From Opitutia bacterium Tous-C4FEB (lineage in GTDB: Bacteria; Verrucomicrobiota; Verrucomicrobiia; Opitutales; Opitutaceae), in NCBI GenBank assembly GCA_002304445.1, contig NEVA01000019.1, positions 1 to 60,232 of the forward strand: a stretch of 60,232 bases of DNA, given 5' to 3'. Below, piece by piece: positions 44,492 to 53,170 of the stretch. Positions within the stretch are counted from its first letter, which is position 1; the number at the start of each line of letters is the position of its first letter. The notes beneath the pieces were generated by a model that saw only the letters and a list, made by a program, of their open reading frames with translations, did not search any database and was not told where the DNA came from. Both the position numbers and the translations under genes were made by a program.

Positions 44492-44932
44492 ATGAACGAA
44501 CAATCGTCCTCCCCACGCACCGAATACGGCTACGCTTTTCTCATCTTGCGCCTTTGGTTAGGCCTACGCGCACTTTTCGCCGGTTTGGAAAAATTTGAAA
44601 GCAAAGGTTCGTACTCCTTTGCCGCTTATTATGAAAATATGGGGCGGATGGCGACCGGCATCTCGGGCGCGTCCTTCTTACCCCTTTGGTCGACCAAGCT
44701 CTTTGCGTTCAGTATCGGTTATCTTCTGCTCGTGTTTGGACTAACCTTGCTGCTCGGAATCAAAACACGTCTCACCCTTGTTGCGCACGGACTGCTCTAC
44801 GTCGCCCTTTCTTTTGGCTTGATGGTCGTGCAAGAAGCGGAAGGCGTCGCTTGGCTTGGAATGCACGTCGTCCTGACCGTCGGAGCCTTGCTACTTGTTC
44901 GATACAACCGTTTCGCGGTGACCCGCGATTAA
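44492..44932 (+). CDS. DoxX-like membrane protein
   Basis: Small membrane protein of 146 aa from the ATG at 44492 with about four hydrophobic segments (YGYAFLILRLWLGLRALFAG, TKLFAFSIGYLLLVFGLTLL, LVAHGLLYVALSFGLMVV, MHVVLTVGALLLVRY). The pattern fits the DoxX/DoxD superfamily, whose function is poorly defined. It is first in a likely operon with the Gfo/Idh/MocA oxidoreductase (30-bp gap) and the discoidin-like protein. Confidence 0.78.
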   Translation: MNEQSSSPRTEYGYAFLILRLWLGLRALFAGLEKFESKGSYSFAAYYENMGRMATGISGASFLPLWSTKLFAFSIGYLLLVFGLTLLLGIKTRLTLVAHGLLYVALSFGLMVVQEAEGVAWLGMHVVLTVGALLLVRYNRFAVTRD

Positions 44933-44962
44933 TTGCAACCCGCCCTTTTACCATCCTCCGCT

Positions 44963-46354
44963 ATGTCTGACGTTAATTCCTCCCCTGTTTCGCGTCGTGA
45001 TTTTATCGGCACCGGAGCGAAGCTCGGTGCTTTTCTGGCTGCGGCGCCCTACGTGGCACGCGGTGCGGCCGGTGCCGCCAAGGCCGATCAGCTGAATGTC
45101 GCTCTGATCGGTTGTGGCGAACAGGGCCGAATCCTCACCAACGCAGCCCTTCCCATCCCTGGAGTGCGTTTCAAGGCCGTCTGCGACATCTGGCCGTACA
45201 ACCTCACTCGGACGGAGCGCCTCTTGAAGAAATTTGGGCATGAAGCCCGGCCGTTTGAGGATTATCGGGAGATGCTTTCATCGGTCTCAGACATTGATGC
45301 GGTCATCATTGCGACTCCTGACTTCATGCACGCGGAGCATACCAATGCTGCTCTGCGGGCGGGAAAACACGTTTATTGCGAGAAGTTGATGTCCAACACA
45401 GTCGAAGGGGCTCGCTCGATGGTGGTCACGGCCCGGGAAACCAAAAAACTGCTCCAACTCGGCCACCAACGTCGCAGTAATCCGCGTTATCAGCACGCGC
45501 GTGATCGGATCCTCAATGGCGACCGCTTGCTGGGCCGGGTCACCAACATTTCCGGTCAGTGGCACCGCGCGGTGAGCGATGACTACGGCTATCCCGCCAA
45601 CCAAGCTATCGTTGAGGCTAAACTTGGCAAATATGGCTACGCCAACATGCACGAGTTCCGCAATTGGCGGTGGTTTAAGCGTTATGCGGGTGGACCGATG
45701 TCCGACCTTGGTGCCCACCAGATTGACATGTATAATTGGATGCTCGGCTCTAATCCCCGTTCTTGTATGGCTAGTGGCGGGACCGATTATTATAAAACCC
45801 ACGAGTGGTTCGACAACGCCATCGCTATTTTCGAGTTTCCGACCAAAGACGGGATGGTCCGAGCCTCGTATCAGGTTCTGACCACAACCAGTGCCGGAGG
45901 TGGTTACCATGAATATTTCATGGGCGACGAGGGGGCACTCAAACTTTCCGAGAACCCAAAATACACCAAACTTTATCGTGAAGCTCGCGCCCCGGAGTGG
46001 GATCAATGGGTGGCGAAAGGGATCGTGGCCAGCCCCACTTCGGGTGAAGGCGCTCCCGCAGCGGTGAAACCTTGGGAGAAAGTCGGAGTCAAGAAACTGG
46101 GTGGTCCCTCCAAGTCGGCCGGAGTCGATGTTCGTGAAACGGCGGCTCTTTCTGCCTGGGATATTCCCGTGACTCTGGATAAAGCCATTCACCAACCTCA
46201 CCTCGAGAATTTCGTGGATGCGGTTCGCAAAGGGACTCCGCTCTCCTGTCCGGGCGAGTCGGCCTTCGCCACTGCGGTCACCGTGTTGAAAATCAATGAA
46301 GCGATCGCCGCTCAAAAGACCCTCATGTTTAAGCCCGAAGACTTCGTGGCTTAA
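44963..46354 (+). CDS. Tat-exported Gfo/Idh/MocA family oxidoreductase
   Basis: NAD(P)-dependent sugar or cyclitol dehydrogenase-like protein of 463 aa with a twin-arginine leader (SRRDFIGTGAKLGAFLAAA). Rossmann motif VALIGCGEQGR, the strand IDAVIIATPDFMHAEH, and GKHVYCEKLMSN, where the catalytic Lys is kept but the usual Pro (EKP) is Leu. The C-terminal domain has GGPMSDLGAHQIDMYNWML with the conserved Asp and His. Exported members often keep their nucleotide tightly bound, using it as a cofactor for hydride shuttling on glycans. Two flanking genes in the same operon encode a DoxX and a discoidin-like protein. Confidence 0.92.
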   Translation: MSDVNSSPVSRRDFIGTGAKLGAFLAAAPYVARGAAGAAKADQLNVALIGCGEQGRILTNAALPIPGVRFKAVCDIWPYNLTRTERLLKKFGHEARPFEDYREMLSSVSDIDAVIIATPDFMHAEHTNAALRAGKHVYCEKLMSNTVEGARSMVVTARETKKLLQLGHQRRSNPRYQHARDRILNGDRLLGRVTNISGQWHRAVSDDYGYPANQAIVEAKLGKYGYANMHEFRNWRWFKRYAGGPMSDLGAHQIDMYNWMLGSNPRSCMASGGTDYYKTHEWFDNAIAIFEFPTKDGMVRASYQVLTTTSAGGGYHEYFMGDEGALKLSENPKYTKLYREARAPEWDQWVAKGIVASPTSGEGAPAAVKPWEKVGVKKLGGPSKSAGVDVRETAALSAWDIPVTLDKAIHQPHLENFVDAVRKGTPLSCPGESAFATAVTVLKINEAIAAQKTLMFKPEDFVA

Positions 46355-46383
46355 TTCTTCACCCTGTCATTCTCAATCCACCT

Positions 46384-47046
46384 ATGATCCTTAAAAAGCT
46401 CTCCCTCCTTCTCGCCGTGTCGGTGCTTACCGCTGGCGCCCAAGCGCAAGCCCCGGTTCCACTGCAGTTGGAATTGCCCAAACCGCTCTTTGCCGGCACC
46501 CCCCGTCCGATTTCTTTGCCCAATCTGGAAGCCCCGCGAGCCGGAAAACGTCCCGACCTCATGGTTCCGGCCGGTACGACAAATCTCTCCAAGGGCAAAG
46601 CTGTCACCAGCAGCGACTCTCTGCCGGTGATCGGCGAACTTTCCTACATCACAGACGGTGACAAGTCGGGCACTGACGGCACCTACGTCGAGCTCGGGCC
46701 GACGCCCCAGTGGGTCCAAATCGACCTCGGAGCGAAGGCCAAGGTGGCCGCTATCGCCATCTGGCACTTCCACTCCCAAGCCCGCGTCTATCACGACGTC
46801 GTGGTTCAGGTTTCGGACGACAAGGACTTCAAGACCGGAGTGACCACGATCTACAATAACGATGACGACAACTCTTCGAAGCTCGGAAAAGGCAAAGACC
46901 AGGCCTACATCGAAAACTTTGAAGGACGTCTGCTCGATGCCAAAGGGGCTGCGGGACGCTATGTCCGGCTCTACAGCAACGGAAATACCTCGGATGAGCT
47001 TAATCATTACTGCGAGGTCGAGGTTCACGGGGCGCTGGTGAAGTAA
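46384..47046 (+). CDS. exported discoidin (F5/8 type C)-like protein
   Basis: Exported protein of 220 aa. The signal peptide is about 1-22 (SLLLAVSVLTAGAQAQ). A Pro-rich linker leads to a beta-sandwich resembling discoidin domains: VTSSDSLPVIGELSYITDGD, PQWVQIDLGAKAKVAAIAIW, HDVVVQVSDDKDF and GRYVRLYSNGN, which usually bind carbohydrate. It follows the oxidoreductase by 29 bp and ends just before a hairpin terminator, so it may present a glycan to that enzyme; this is inference. Confidence 0.82.
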   Translation: MILKKLSLLLAVSVLTAGAQAQAPVPLQLELPKPLFAGTPRPISLPNLEAPRAGKRPDLMVPAGTTNLSKGKAVTSSDSLPVIGELSYITDGDKSGTDGTYVELGPTPQWVQIDLGAKAKVAAIAIWHFHSQARVYHDVVVQVSDDKDFKTGVTTIYNNDDDNSSKLGKGKDQAYIENFEGRLLDAKGAAGRYVRLYSNGNTSDELNHYCEVEVHGALVK

Positions 47047-47070
47047 CGCCTGCGAAAATTTCTTAAGGCG

Positions 47071-47096
47071 AAAGGGCGGACCGCGGTCCGCCCTTT
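47071..47096 (+). terminator. palindromic terminator after the discoidin-like gene
   Basis: A perfect 26-bp palindrome (AAAGGGCGGACCG and its complement) runs into TTTCTTG. It probably ends the DoxX-oxidoreductase-discoidin transcript; the short T-run makes it weaker than the one after tsf. Confidence 0.75.
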
Positions 47097-47132
47097 CTTG
47101 TGTCTGGATTTCTACCCGCTTTCATATCCTTC

Positions 47133-48572
47133 ATGCTTGCTAACGTGCGTCGCTGGCTGCCCATCGCGTTGGTCGCAGTCACCGCCCTGTGGCTACGCAC
47201 CCACGATCTCGACGTGCGCCCGATGCACGCCGACGAGGCCAATCAGGCGGTGAAAGTGGGCGCCCTGCTCGAGCGCGGCCATTACGAATTCGATCCTGCC
47301 GACCACCACGGTCCCACGCTGTATTACGCCGCTCTGCCGATCGCTTGGCTCCGGGGCGAACGGAATCTCGAGGCTCTTTCGGAAACCACGGTTCGGTTGG
47401 TGCCTGCGCTGAGCGGCACAGTAAGCGTGCTGTTGCTGTATTTTTTTGCTGCGGCTTCCGGTCGAAGGGCGGCGATTACGGCGGCGGCGTTCTTGGCCAT
47501 CGCTCCGGCGTCGGTTTATTACAGCCGCTACTTCATTCAGGAGTCGTCACTGCTGGCGTTCTTTCTTGCCACCATTGTCTGCACCCAGCGCTGGTGGCGC
47601 TCCGGGAACTGGCGCTGGGCGCTCGTTGCCGGCGTCGGGGCCGGTCTGATGCAGGCGACCAAAGCGAGTGCGCCGCTGTTCATTTTCGCGGCTTTAATCG
47701 CACTCTGGGTCGTTCGAACAAATTCATTCCAAGCGACACGGCCAAAACGGGATTTCGCCGTCTTTCTCGGAGCCTTTTTTCTAAGCGCGGCGCTTTTTTA
47801 TTCATCGTTCGGCACTCATTTGGGCGGTCTCTCCGACGCGCTTAGGACCTATGCACCTGCTTCGGGGCGAGTGACCGAAGGCTCGGGCCACGAGAAGCCT
47901 TGGTTTTACTTTCTATCGCTCTTCGGCTGGCAACGCTCGGGCGGACTGCTTTGGCAACAACTCCTCTTCGCTGGCTTCGCGCTCGGCGGGGCGCTCGTCG
48001 CGCTGCGGCACTCGCGTCCTTTCCTGCGGGGCGCGCTGATCTACACGACCGTGGTGGGGATCGCGCTTTCGGTGACTCCTTACAAAACCCCGTGGCACGT
48101 CATTCACCTGATACCCGGTATCGCTTTGCTGGCCGCCGGTGCGCTCGCCGCGATTCCATTTCGTCGCGTCGCCATCGTGTTGGCGGCTTTCGTGATTTTC
48201 TCCCAGTGGCGCCAAACCAACCTCGCGGTTTTTCTCCGACCGGCCGACGCCCGAAATCCTTACGCTTACGTCCATAGCTCACCCGATGTTCGCAAGGTCC
48301 GGGGGCTCGCCGAGTCGGCCTTGGCCAATTCGCCGCGAGGTGCGATCCGGGTCATCAGCGAAGAGTATTGGCCTCTCCCTTGGTATTTCCGGGGGCTTGA
48401 TCGGGTCGGCTATTGGTCGCTTCCGCCGGATGATTGCGATGCCGCGATGATCCTCGCCTCGGCCGCGAATACAGACGCTGTGCGTTCGCGCCTGAGGGGA
48501 CGATATAGAGAGTCTTTCCTCGGGTTGCGCCCGGGCTTCATTTGCACAGTTTTCATCGAGGAAAGCCCATGA
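47133..48572 (+). CDS. integral membrane glycosyltransferase of the GT39/Agl23-like type (TIGR03663)
   Basis: Membrane glycosyltransferase-like protein of 479 aa. The first loop has HADEANQAVKVGALLERG and FDPADHHGPTLYY, the signature of TIGR03663 ('flippase activity-associated') proteins related to PMT/ArnT enzymes with an acidic loop-1 motif. About eight to ten hydrophobic helices follow. A GTG at 47100 would extend it but overlaps the terminator tail, so the ATG at 47133 is preferred. Its stop overlaps the next gene's start (ATGA). It should move a sugar from a lipid carrier at the outer face of the membrane. Confidence 0.85.
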   Translation: MLANVRRWLPIALVAVTALWLRTHDLDVRPMHADEANQAVKVGALLERGHYEFDPADHHGPTLYYAALPIAWLRGERNLEALSETTVRLVPALSGTVSVLLLYFFAAASGRRAAITAAAFLAIAPASVYYSRYFIQESSLLAFFLATIVCTQRWWRSGNWRWALVAGVGAGLMQATKASAPLFIFAALIALWVVRTNSFQATRPKRDFAVFLGAFFLSAALFYSSFGTHLGGLSDALRTYAPASGRVTEGSGHEKPWFYFLSLFGWQRSGGLLWQQLLFAGFALGGALVALRHSRPFLRGALIYTTVVGIALSVTPYKTPWHVIHLIPGIALLAAGALAAIPFRRVAIVLAAFVIFSQWRQTNLAVFLRPADARNPYAYVHSSPDVRKVRGLAESALANSPRGAIRVISEEYWPLPWYFRGLDRVGYWSLPPDDCDAAMILASAANTDAVRSRLRGRYRESFLGLRPGFICTVFIEESP

Positions 48573-49264
48573 ACCCGTCCCCGCGCTATTCGCTCGTGGT
48601 CCCGTTTTTTAACGAAGCGGGGAACATCCTGCCCTTGATCGCCAGCGCGGCCGAGGTTTTGGAGATGATGCGCGGCGATTGGGAAGCGATCCTCGTCAAC
48701 GACGGCAGCACGGATGCGACGGCCGACGAGATCGAGTTGTGTATCGCCCGGTGGCCTCAATGCCGCGTCTTGAACAAACCCCAAAACTGCGGGCAGGCTG
48801 CGGCCCTGCTCGATGGCCTGCGGGCCGCGCGGGGCGAATTCATTTTCACCATGGATGGTGACGGTCAAAATGACCCGCGCGATTTGCCCGCTCTCTTGGG
48901 ACACTTGGAAACGGAGCGGCTCGATCTTGCCTGCGGTTGGCGCCACAACCGCCACGACTCGTTTCTCCGTTTGGGCATGTCTCGTTTGGCTAACCTCGTC
49001 CGCGGTCGCCTTCTCGGCGACCATTTCCACGACAGCGGCTGCCAGCTCCGGGTGATGCGCAGGGAGGTTGTTGCGTCGCTTTTCCCGTTCGAGTTGCTGC
49101 AGTCCTTTATCCCCGCAGTGGTGCTGGCGGCCGGATTTAAGGTCGGTGAGTTTCGCGTTCGGCATCACCCCCGCACCCGGGGTGAAGCAAAGTATGGCTT
49201 CCGCCAGCTCTGGCTCCGGCCAATGTTGGCGATGTTCCGGCTCCGCCGCCGACTTCGTCGATGA
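48569..49264 (+). CDS. family 2 glycosyltransferase (dolichol-phosphate mannosyltransferase-like)
   Basis: GT-A fold glycosyltransferase of 231 aa without membrane segments. YSLVVPFFNEAGNILPL, ILVNDGSTDAT, NCGQAAALLDGL, FTMDGDGQNDPRDLP (DXD-like metal motif) and HHPRTRGEAKYG are the standard DPM1-like landmarks. Start and stop both overlap neighbours by ATGA, so it is translationally coupled to the membrane glycosyltransferase, for which it probably makes the lipid-linked sugar donor. Confidence 0.92.
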   Translation: MNPSPRYSLVVPFFNEAGNILPLIASAAEVLEMMRGDWEAILVNDGSTDATADEIELCIARWPQCRVLNKPQNCGQAAALLDGLRAARGEFIFTMDGDGQNDPRDLPALLGHLETERLDLACGWRHNRHDSFLRLGMSRLANLVRGRLLGDHFHDSGCQLRVMRREVVASLFPFELLQSFIPAVVLAAGFKVGEFRVRHHPRTRGEAKYGFRQLWLRPMLAMFRLRRRLRR

Positions 49265-50118
49265 TGCGTCACTCCTTTACCCACGAGGCGATGGCCACGA
49301 CTTTCACGATCGTGATCGCCGACCAGCTGCGCGACTATGCTCGCCAGGCCACCACTGCAGCTTTCCGCGAACTCGATCGCTTGGAGAACGAGCTCAGTCT
49401 CTACGTCGAATCCAGTGACATCGCCCGGGCCAACCGGATGAAATGTGGTGAAACAATTTCGATTGGCGATGACGCTCTCCAGTGTTTGCTGCTGGCCGCC
49501 GAAGTTTCCCTCGTCACGGGCCGAGCCTTCGATGCCGCGTATGCCTCCGACTACGGACCGGATGTCCCGCTGGACCCCGTGCCGTTTACGCTCGATCCCG
49601 CCGCCCATACTTTAACTTCGCGCGTGCCGCGTCTCCAGCTGGATTTGGGGGCGATTGGCAAAGGCTACGCGCTCGACCAGCTTGACCGCATCCTCGATGA
49701 ATGGTCGATCGCGAGTGCGTGCTTGAGCGCGGGCGGCAGCAGCGTCCTTGCGACCGGGGCTCCCCTTGATGGCGAGGGCTGGCGCATCGGACTCGGCGAA
49801 GAAGCGTCTTATTGCACGCTTGATTTGACGCGATGTGCACTGAGCGGCTCCGGCCTCGCGGTGCAAGGGGCTCATATCGCGGACCCACGCACGCGAACGA
49901 TTGCAGTGAGAGCTAATCGCATCTGGGCCTTGGCGCCGACGGCAGCTCTTTCCGACGCCCTTTCGACGGCTTTTTTTGTGAGCTCATCCGCCGAGATCGA
50001 GCGGGTGTGCGTAGAGCTTCCGAGCGTTGGCGCCGCGTGGATCACGAACGGGGCGGGCCTGGAGACCTGCGGACAACTACGCACCCTCGTAGCCTGTGGC
50101 GGACGTCGCGAGACATGA
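49261..50118 (+). CDS. apbE: FAD:protein FMN transferase (ApbE)
   Basis: ApbE-family flavin transferase of 285 aa. Features are MATTFTIVIAD at the N-terminus, LDLGAIGKGYALDQ, SACLSAGGSSVLATG, SGSGLAVQGAHIADPRTR and LAPTAALSDALSTAFFV, together the FAD- and magnesium-binding core. No signal peptide is visible, unlike typical periplasmic ApbE. The family's FDPTVGPL segment is FDAAYASDYGP here. The start overlaps the glycosyltransferase stop (ATGATG). The flavinylated partner is not in the window. Confidence 0.9.
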   Translation: MMRHSFTHEAMATTFTIVIADQLRDYARQATTAAFRELDRLENELSLYVESSDIARANRMKCGETISIGDDALQCLLLAAEVSLVTGRAFDAAYASDYGPDVPLDPVPFTLDPAAHTLTSRVPRLQLDLGAIGKGYALDQLDRILDEWSIASACLSAGGSSVLATGAPLDGEGWRIGLGEEASYCTLDLTRCALSGSGLAVQGAHIADPRTRTIAVRANRIWALAPTAALSDALSTAFFVSSSAEIERVCVELPSVGAAWITNGAGLETCGQLRTLVACGGRRET

Positions 50119-50123
50119 AGGGG

Positions 50124-50146
50124 CTAATTTCTTTTTCGGAAATTAG
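50124..50146. terminator. small hairpin between apbE and tRNA-Ser
   Basis: CTAATTTC and GAAATTAG form an 8-bp stem around a 7-nt loop in the gap where apbE and the leftward tRNA converge. There is no clear T-run on either side, so terminator function is tentative. Confidence 0.35.
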
Positions 50147-50155
50147 GGAAGAAAA

Positions 50156-50243
50156 TGGCGGAGAGGGAGGGATTCGAACCCCCGGGACCTTTCGGCCCAA
50201 TGGTTTTCAAGACCATCGCGATAGACCACTCTGCCACCTCTCC
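50156..50243 (-). tRNA. tRNA-Ser (anticodon TGA)
   Basis: An 88-nt serine tRNA on the minus strand with encoded CCA. Acceptor GGAGAGG/CCTCTCC, anticodon stem ATGGT/ACCAT around loop CTTGAAA (anticodon TGA), long variable arm and GGTTCGAATCC T-loop. The acceptor and T arm are identical to the CGA isoacceptor 6 kb away. Confidence 0.97.
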
Positions 50244-50284
50244 GTTAGGCCAGCGCGGAGAGCTTTACGCCGCCCCGGCCGCTT

Positions 50285-50479
50285 TCAATCGCGATTTTTT
50301 CCGAGAAAAAATGCCAGCCAGATGCCGAGCGCCAAAATCAACACCAGCCACCAGAGATATCTCAGCTCTCTGGCGGCACGTTCAACGAACCCCAAAACCC
50401 GGGGGAAAATCACACACAGTGCGATGATCGCACCCACGCCCACCAACAGGCCTAGATTGCGCCGGGCGGCGGGGCTCAT
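50285..50479 (-). CDS. 64-aa two-helix membrane protein
   Basis: Short protein with two hydrophobic helices ([20 protein letters not shown] and [20 protein letters not shown]) joined by a charged loop (ERAARELR) and a basic tail. I do not recognise a family. The ATG at 50479 overlaps the stop of the SPFH gene (ATGA), so it is translationally coupled and may be a partner of the SPFH protein. Confidence 0.7.
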   Translation of the reverse strand: MSPAARRNLGLLVGVGAIIALCVIFPRVLGFVERAARELRYLWWLVLILALGIWLAFFLGKNRD

Positions 50480-51300
50480 TTCTTGATCGGAGGGGAAGAG
50501 GCCGGGGTCCCGAGCGGAAGAATAAAATTCGTCCCCGTGTTTTCGCCGCCGCCGATCACGAGGGGCGATTTTCCATCCCACTTTTCAACGATCTGGAGCT
50601 GGATCAGTCCGGGAGTGTCGCGGAGCGCTTCACCGCGGATGCGGATGGCTTCAGCCTCGCCTTTGGCCTTGATGATGACGGTGTCGGCTTCGATCTGCGA
50701 CTTCTGCTGGGTGAAGCGGGCTTTGGCGGCTTCTTGCTCTTGGACCATCTTGGACTCGATCGCGGCTTCGAGTTCTTTGGACAAGGTGATGTTCTCGAGG
50801 ACCAAGTCTTCGACATAAAGGATGTCGCCGATCTTTTGTTTCACGGACGCCAGCGAGCGCGTTTTGATTTCTTCCCGCTTCTTCACGATTTGCTCCGCGC
50901 TCTGCAAGGCGGTGACTTCCTTGAGGGCCTCTTGGATGCGGGGGGCGATCAAGCTGTCGAACGGGTCGCCGGCGTAGTCTTGAAAAATCTTTACGACGGC
51001 GGCCTCCGGAATCCGGTAAAGGACCCGTAGACGGACGGTGACCTGCTGCAGATCGGAGGAGTAACACTCCGCGTTCAGTTCGCGGGTGAGCTGGCGGATG
51101 GGAACCGGGAGGATGGTTGAAACGAAGGGAACTTTGGTGCCGAAGCCTTCGGGTTTGAATTGCTCGCTCACTTTACCGAGCGTGACTTGGACGCCGCGGA
51201 ATCCGGGTTGGACGACATAGGTGGATTGGGCGGCCGCCACGATCAGGACGAGAACGATGAGGGCAAAGCCAATAAGTTTGGCGAGGGCGTAGGAGGACAT
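50476..51300 (-). CDS. SPFH/Band 7 (prohibitin-like) membrane protein
   Basis: Protein of 274 aa with an N-terminal membrane anchor (LIGFALIVLVLIVAAAQSTY) and an SPFH domain (YVVQPGFRGVQVTLGKV to ALKEVTALQSAEQIV), then a long Glu/Ala/Lys-rich coiled coil (EAAKARFTQQKSQIEADTVI) and a hydrophobic-proline tail. The arrangement is that of prohibitin/HflK-like proteins, which form large rings on membranes, often with proteases or as flotillin-like scaffolds. No FtsH or NfeD gene is adjacent; the coupled 64-aa membrane protein takes that place. Confidence 0.9.
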   Translation of the reverse strand: MSSYALAKLIGFALIVLVLIVAAAQSTYVVQPGFRGVQVTLGKVSEQFKPEGFGTKVPFVSTILPVPIRQLTRELNAECYSSDLQQVTVRLRVLYRIPEAAVVKIFQDYAGDPFDSLIAPRIQEALKEVTALQSAEQIVKKREEIKTRSLASVKQKIGDILYVEDLVLENITLSKELEAAIESKMVQEQEAAKARFTQQKSQIEADTVIIKAKGEAEAIRIRGEALRDTPGLIQLQIVEKWDGKSPLVIGGGENTGTNFILPLGTPASSPPIKK

Positions 51301-51414
51301 GGATCTGGAGCAGACGAAGCGTGCGGAGGGTCAGCAAGGTGAATTTGGTGGGATTATTTCTTTCTCTTTCCACTCGGGGTTTGCTCCGTATTGAAGCGGG
51401 TCTAGGCCTTTGGG

Positions 51415-51888
51415 ATGGCGAGTGGGCGGCATCTTTTGGTCGATGGATCCAACATCGCACATGCATGGCCGGAACTTCGAACGATGCTGGCGCGCAGCAG
51501 GCCGGCCGCGCACGCGAGGTTGGAACGGGCGTTATCGACGATCCATGACCACGAAGGCGTGCGGGTGACCTTGGTTTTTGACGGTAGTGGCAAAGAGTTG
51601 GACCTGCGTTGTCCCGGTGCATCGCAGACGTTCTCGGTGGTGCGCACGCCAACCGGAATGACGGCGGATGCTTTCATTGAAGGTTGGGTTGGGCGCAGCG
51701 TACCGGCGTCGAATTGCTGGGTTGCCACCGGAGACACGGCGGAGGGCCGAACTATCGAGGGATTGGGCGCGCACTGGATTTCGCCGGACGATTTGGCGGC
51801 CTGGGTGCGTCGAGCCGAGGCGCTGATGGGTTCGAGCTTGGCTGGACGGGTCCACGCCAATGACCGGAACTGGAAGCAACGACCATGA
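51415..51888 (+). CDS. NYN-domain (YacP-like) ribonuclease-like protein
   Basis: Protein of 157 aa with the NYN/PIN-like fold of YacP (Rae1). HLLVDGSNIAHAWPEL carries the first catalytic Asp and Asn, RVTLVFDGSGKE the second acidic site, and NCWVATGDTAEGR the third region (usually VVTSDxxxQ). It probably cleaves RNA in the cytoplasm. Its stop overlaps the start of the DUF2851 gene (ATGA). Confidence 0.85.
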   Translation: MASGRHLLVDGSNIAHAWPELRTMLARSRPAAHARLERALSTIHDHEGVRVTLVFDGSGKELDLRCPGASQTFSVVRTPTGMTADAFIEGWVGRSVPASNCWVATGDTAEGRTIEGLGAHWISPDDLAAWVRRAEALMGSSLAGRVHANDRNWKQRP

Positions 51889-53111
51889 ATCAAGCTGTCG
51901 GTAGCGTCGCCGAGCTGCAGGGATTATATGGCAGTTATTCGTTCTCCGAATACCTGCTGCAAAAAATTTGGCTCCGGGGTGATTTTGATCGGACTCGGGC
52001 GCTGACCGCGGAGGGCGAGCGGATTGAGATCCTTCATCCCGGGCGTTGGAACAAGCTGGGCGGTCCGGATTTTTTGGGAGCGAGAATTCGTTTTGGAACC
52101 AAACCGGAGGTGACGGGTGATGTGGAGCTGCATCTGCACGAGGAAGATTGGGCGGCGCACAAACACGAGGTGGACCCGGCTTACGACCGAGTGGTGCTGC
52201 ACGTGGTGCTGTTTCCTCGGAGTGAAGGCTCGTCCGCCAAAGCCAAGAACATGCGGCCCATCCCTGTTTTGGCCCTGCTGGCTTTGCTACAGCATGACCT
52301 GGAGGAATTCGCCGCCGATGAGGCGATCGAGCGGATGGCCGCCCGACCGAGTGGCTTGATTTTTGAGACGTTGAGCATGATGTCCCCGGCGGCCTTGGAC
52401 GCATGCTTGCGGTCGGCTGCCGGGTTGCGGTGGCGTCAAAAGGTTCACTATGCGCGACTGCGGATCGAGCGGTTGGGATGGGCTGAGGCCTGTCACACCT
52501 CGGCGCTGGAGATTTTGGGCTATCGATTCAACCGCGCCGCGATGCTGCGGGTAGCGGGAAAATTCCCGTTGGAAACTTGGGCGGCAAAGGACGTTTCAGC
52601 CGATGAGGTTTTGGCGTCGGAGCACGGCCATTGGCAGGTGCAAGGGGTGCGGCCGGCCAATCACCCGAGGAACCGCCTCGAACAATATCGCCGTTGGGTT
52701 CAGGCGGGTGCGGATTGGCCGCAGCGATTGTCGGAGTTGGCCCGGAGTTGGCCGCAGGCCTCCGCAGAGAAGGCAACCCGGGCACTTCGGGCTGAGCACG
52801 ATTTCGGTGCCCTGCGCGTGCGTTTGGCCGAGACCTGTTGCGGCGCGGCATTAAGCGGGACCCGGCTGGATACCTTCGTCATCGACGGGGCGTTACCGTT
52901 GGTTGCGGCCCAGTTCAGGAACGAAGCGGAGATTTTTGGCAGTTGGTTCCATTGGTTTCCCGGCGATCTTCCGCCGACGGTTTCGCAGACGTTGAAGGAC
53001 TTGAGCGTCTCCGGAGTTGCGGTGGGTCAGCCCGCGATCAACGGCTTCGCGCAAGGAGTTTTGGGCTGGTGGTGGCAACGCGATGCGAATTCGCGGGGGC
53101 CCTCTTCGTAA
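51885..53111 (+). CDS. DUF2851 family protein
   Basis: Protein of 408 aa of the DUF2851 family, function unknown. Conserved text near the start includes ILHPGRWNKLGGPDFLGARI and VTGDVELHLHEEDWAAHKHE, an acidic/His pattern that looks like a metal or nucleic-acid nuclease site, then YDRVVLHVVL. The family occurs mainly in Bacteroidetes and Verrucomicrobia. Translation is coupled to the upstream NYN protein, which suggests a shared role in RNA or DNA processing; that is inference. Confidence 0.88.
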   Translation: MNQAVGSVAELQGLYGSYSFSEYLLQKIWLRGDFDRTRALTAEGERIEILHPGRWNKLGGPDFLGARIRFGTKPEVTGDVELHLHEEDWAAHKHEVDPAYDRVVLHVVLFPRSEGSSAKAKNMRPIPVLALLALLQHDLEEFAADEAIERMAARPSGLIFETLSMMSPAALDACLRSAAGLRWRQKVHYARLRIERLGWAEACHTSALEILGYRFNRAAMLRVAGKFPLETWAAKDVSADEVLASEHGHWQVQGVRPANHPRNRLEQYRRWVQAGADWPQRLSELARSWPQASAEKATRALRAEHDFGALRVRLAETCCGAALSGTRLDTFVIDGALPLVAAQFRNEAEIFGSWFHWFPGDLPPTVSQTLKDLSVSGVAVGQPAINGFAQGVLGWWWQRDANSRGPSS

Positions 53112-53170
53112 GCTCCCCTGGGCGCCGGCCGGCGCTGCGCGCTTTGCGGCGATCGATGGAAGGCCGCGCG

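Noticed and set aside
50155-50427. 90-aa plus-strand frame
   Set aside because: Its first third is the reverse complement of tRNA-Ser, a well-known false gene call.
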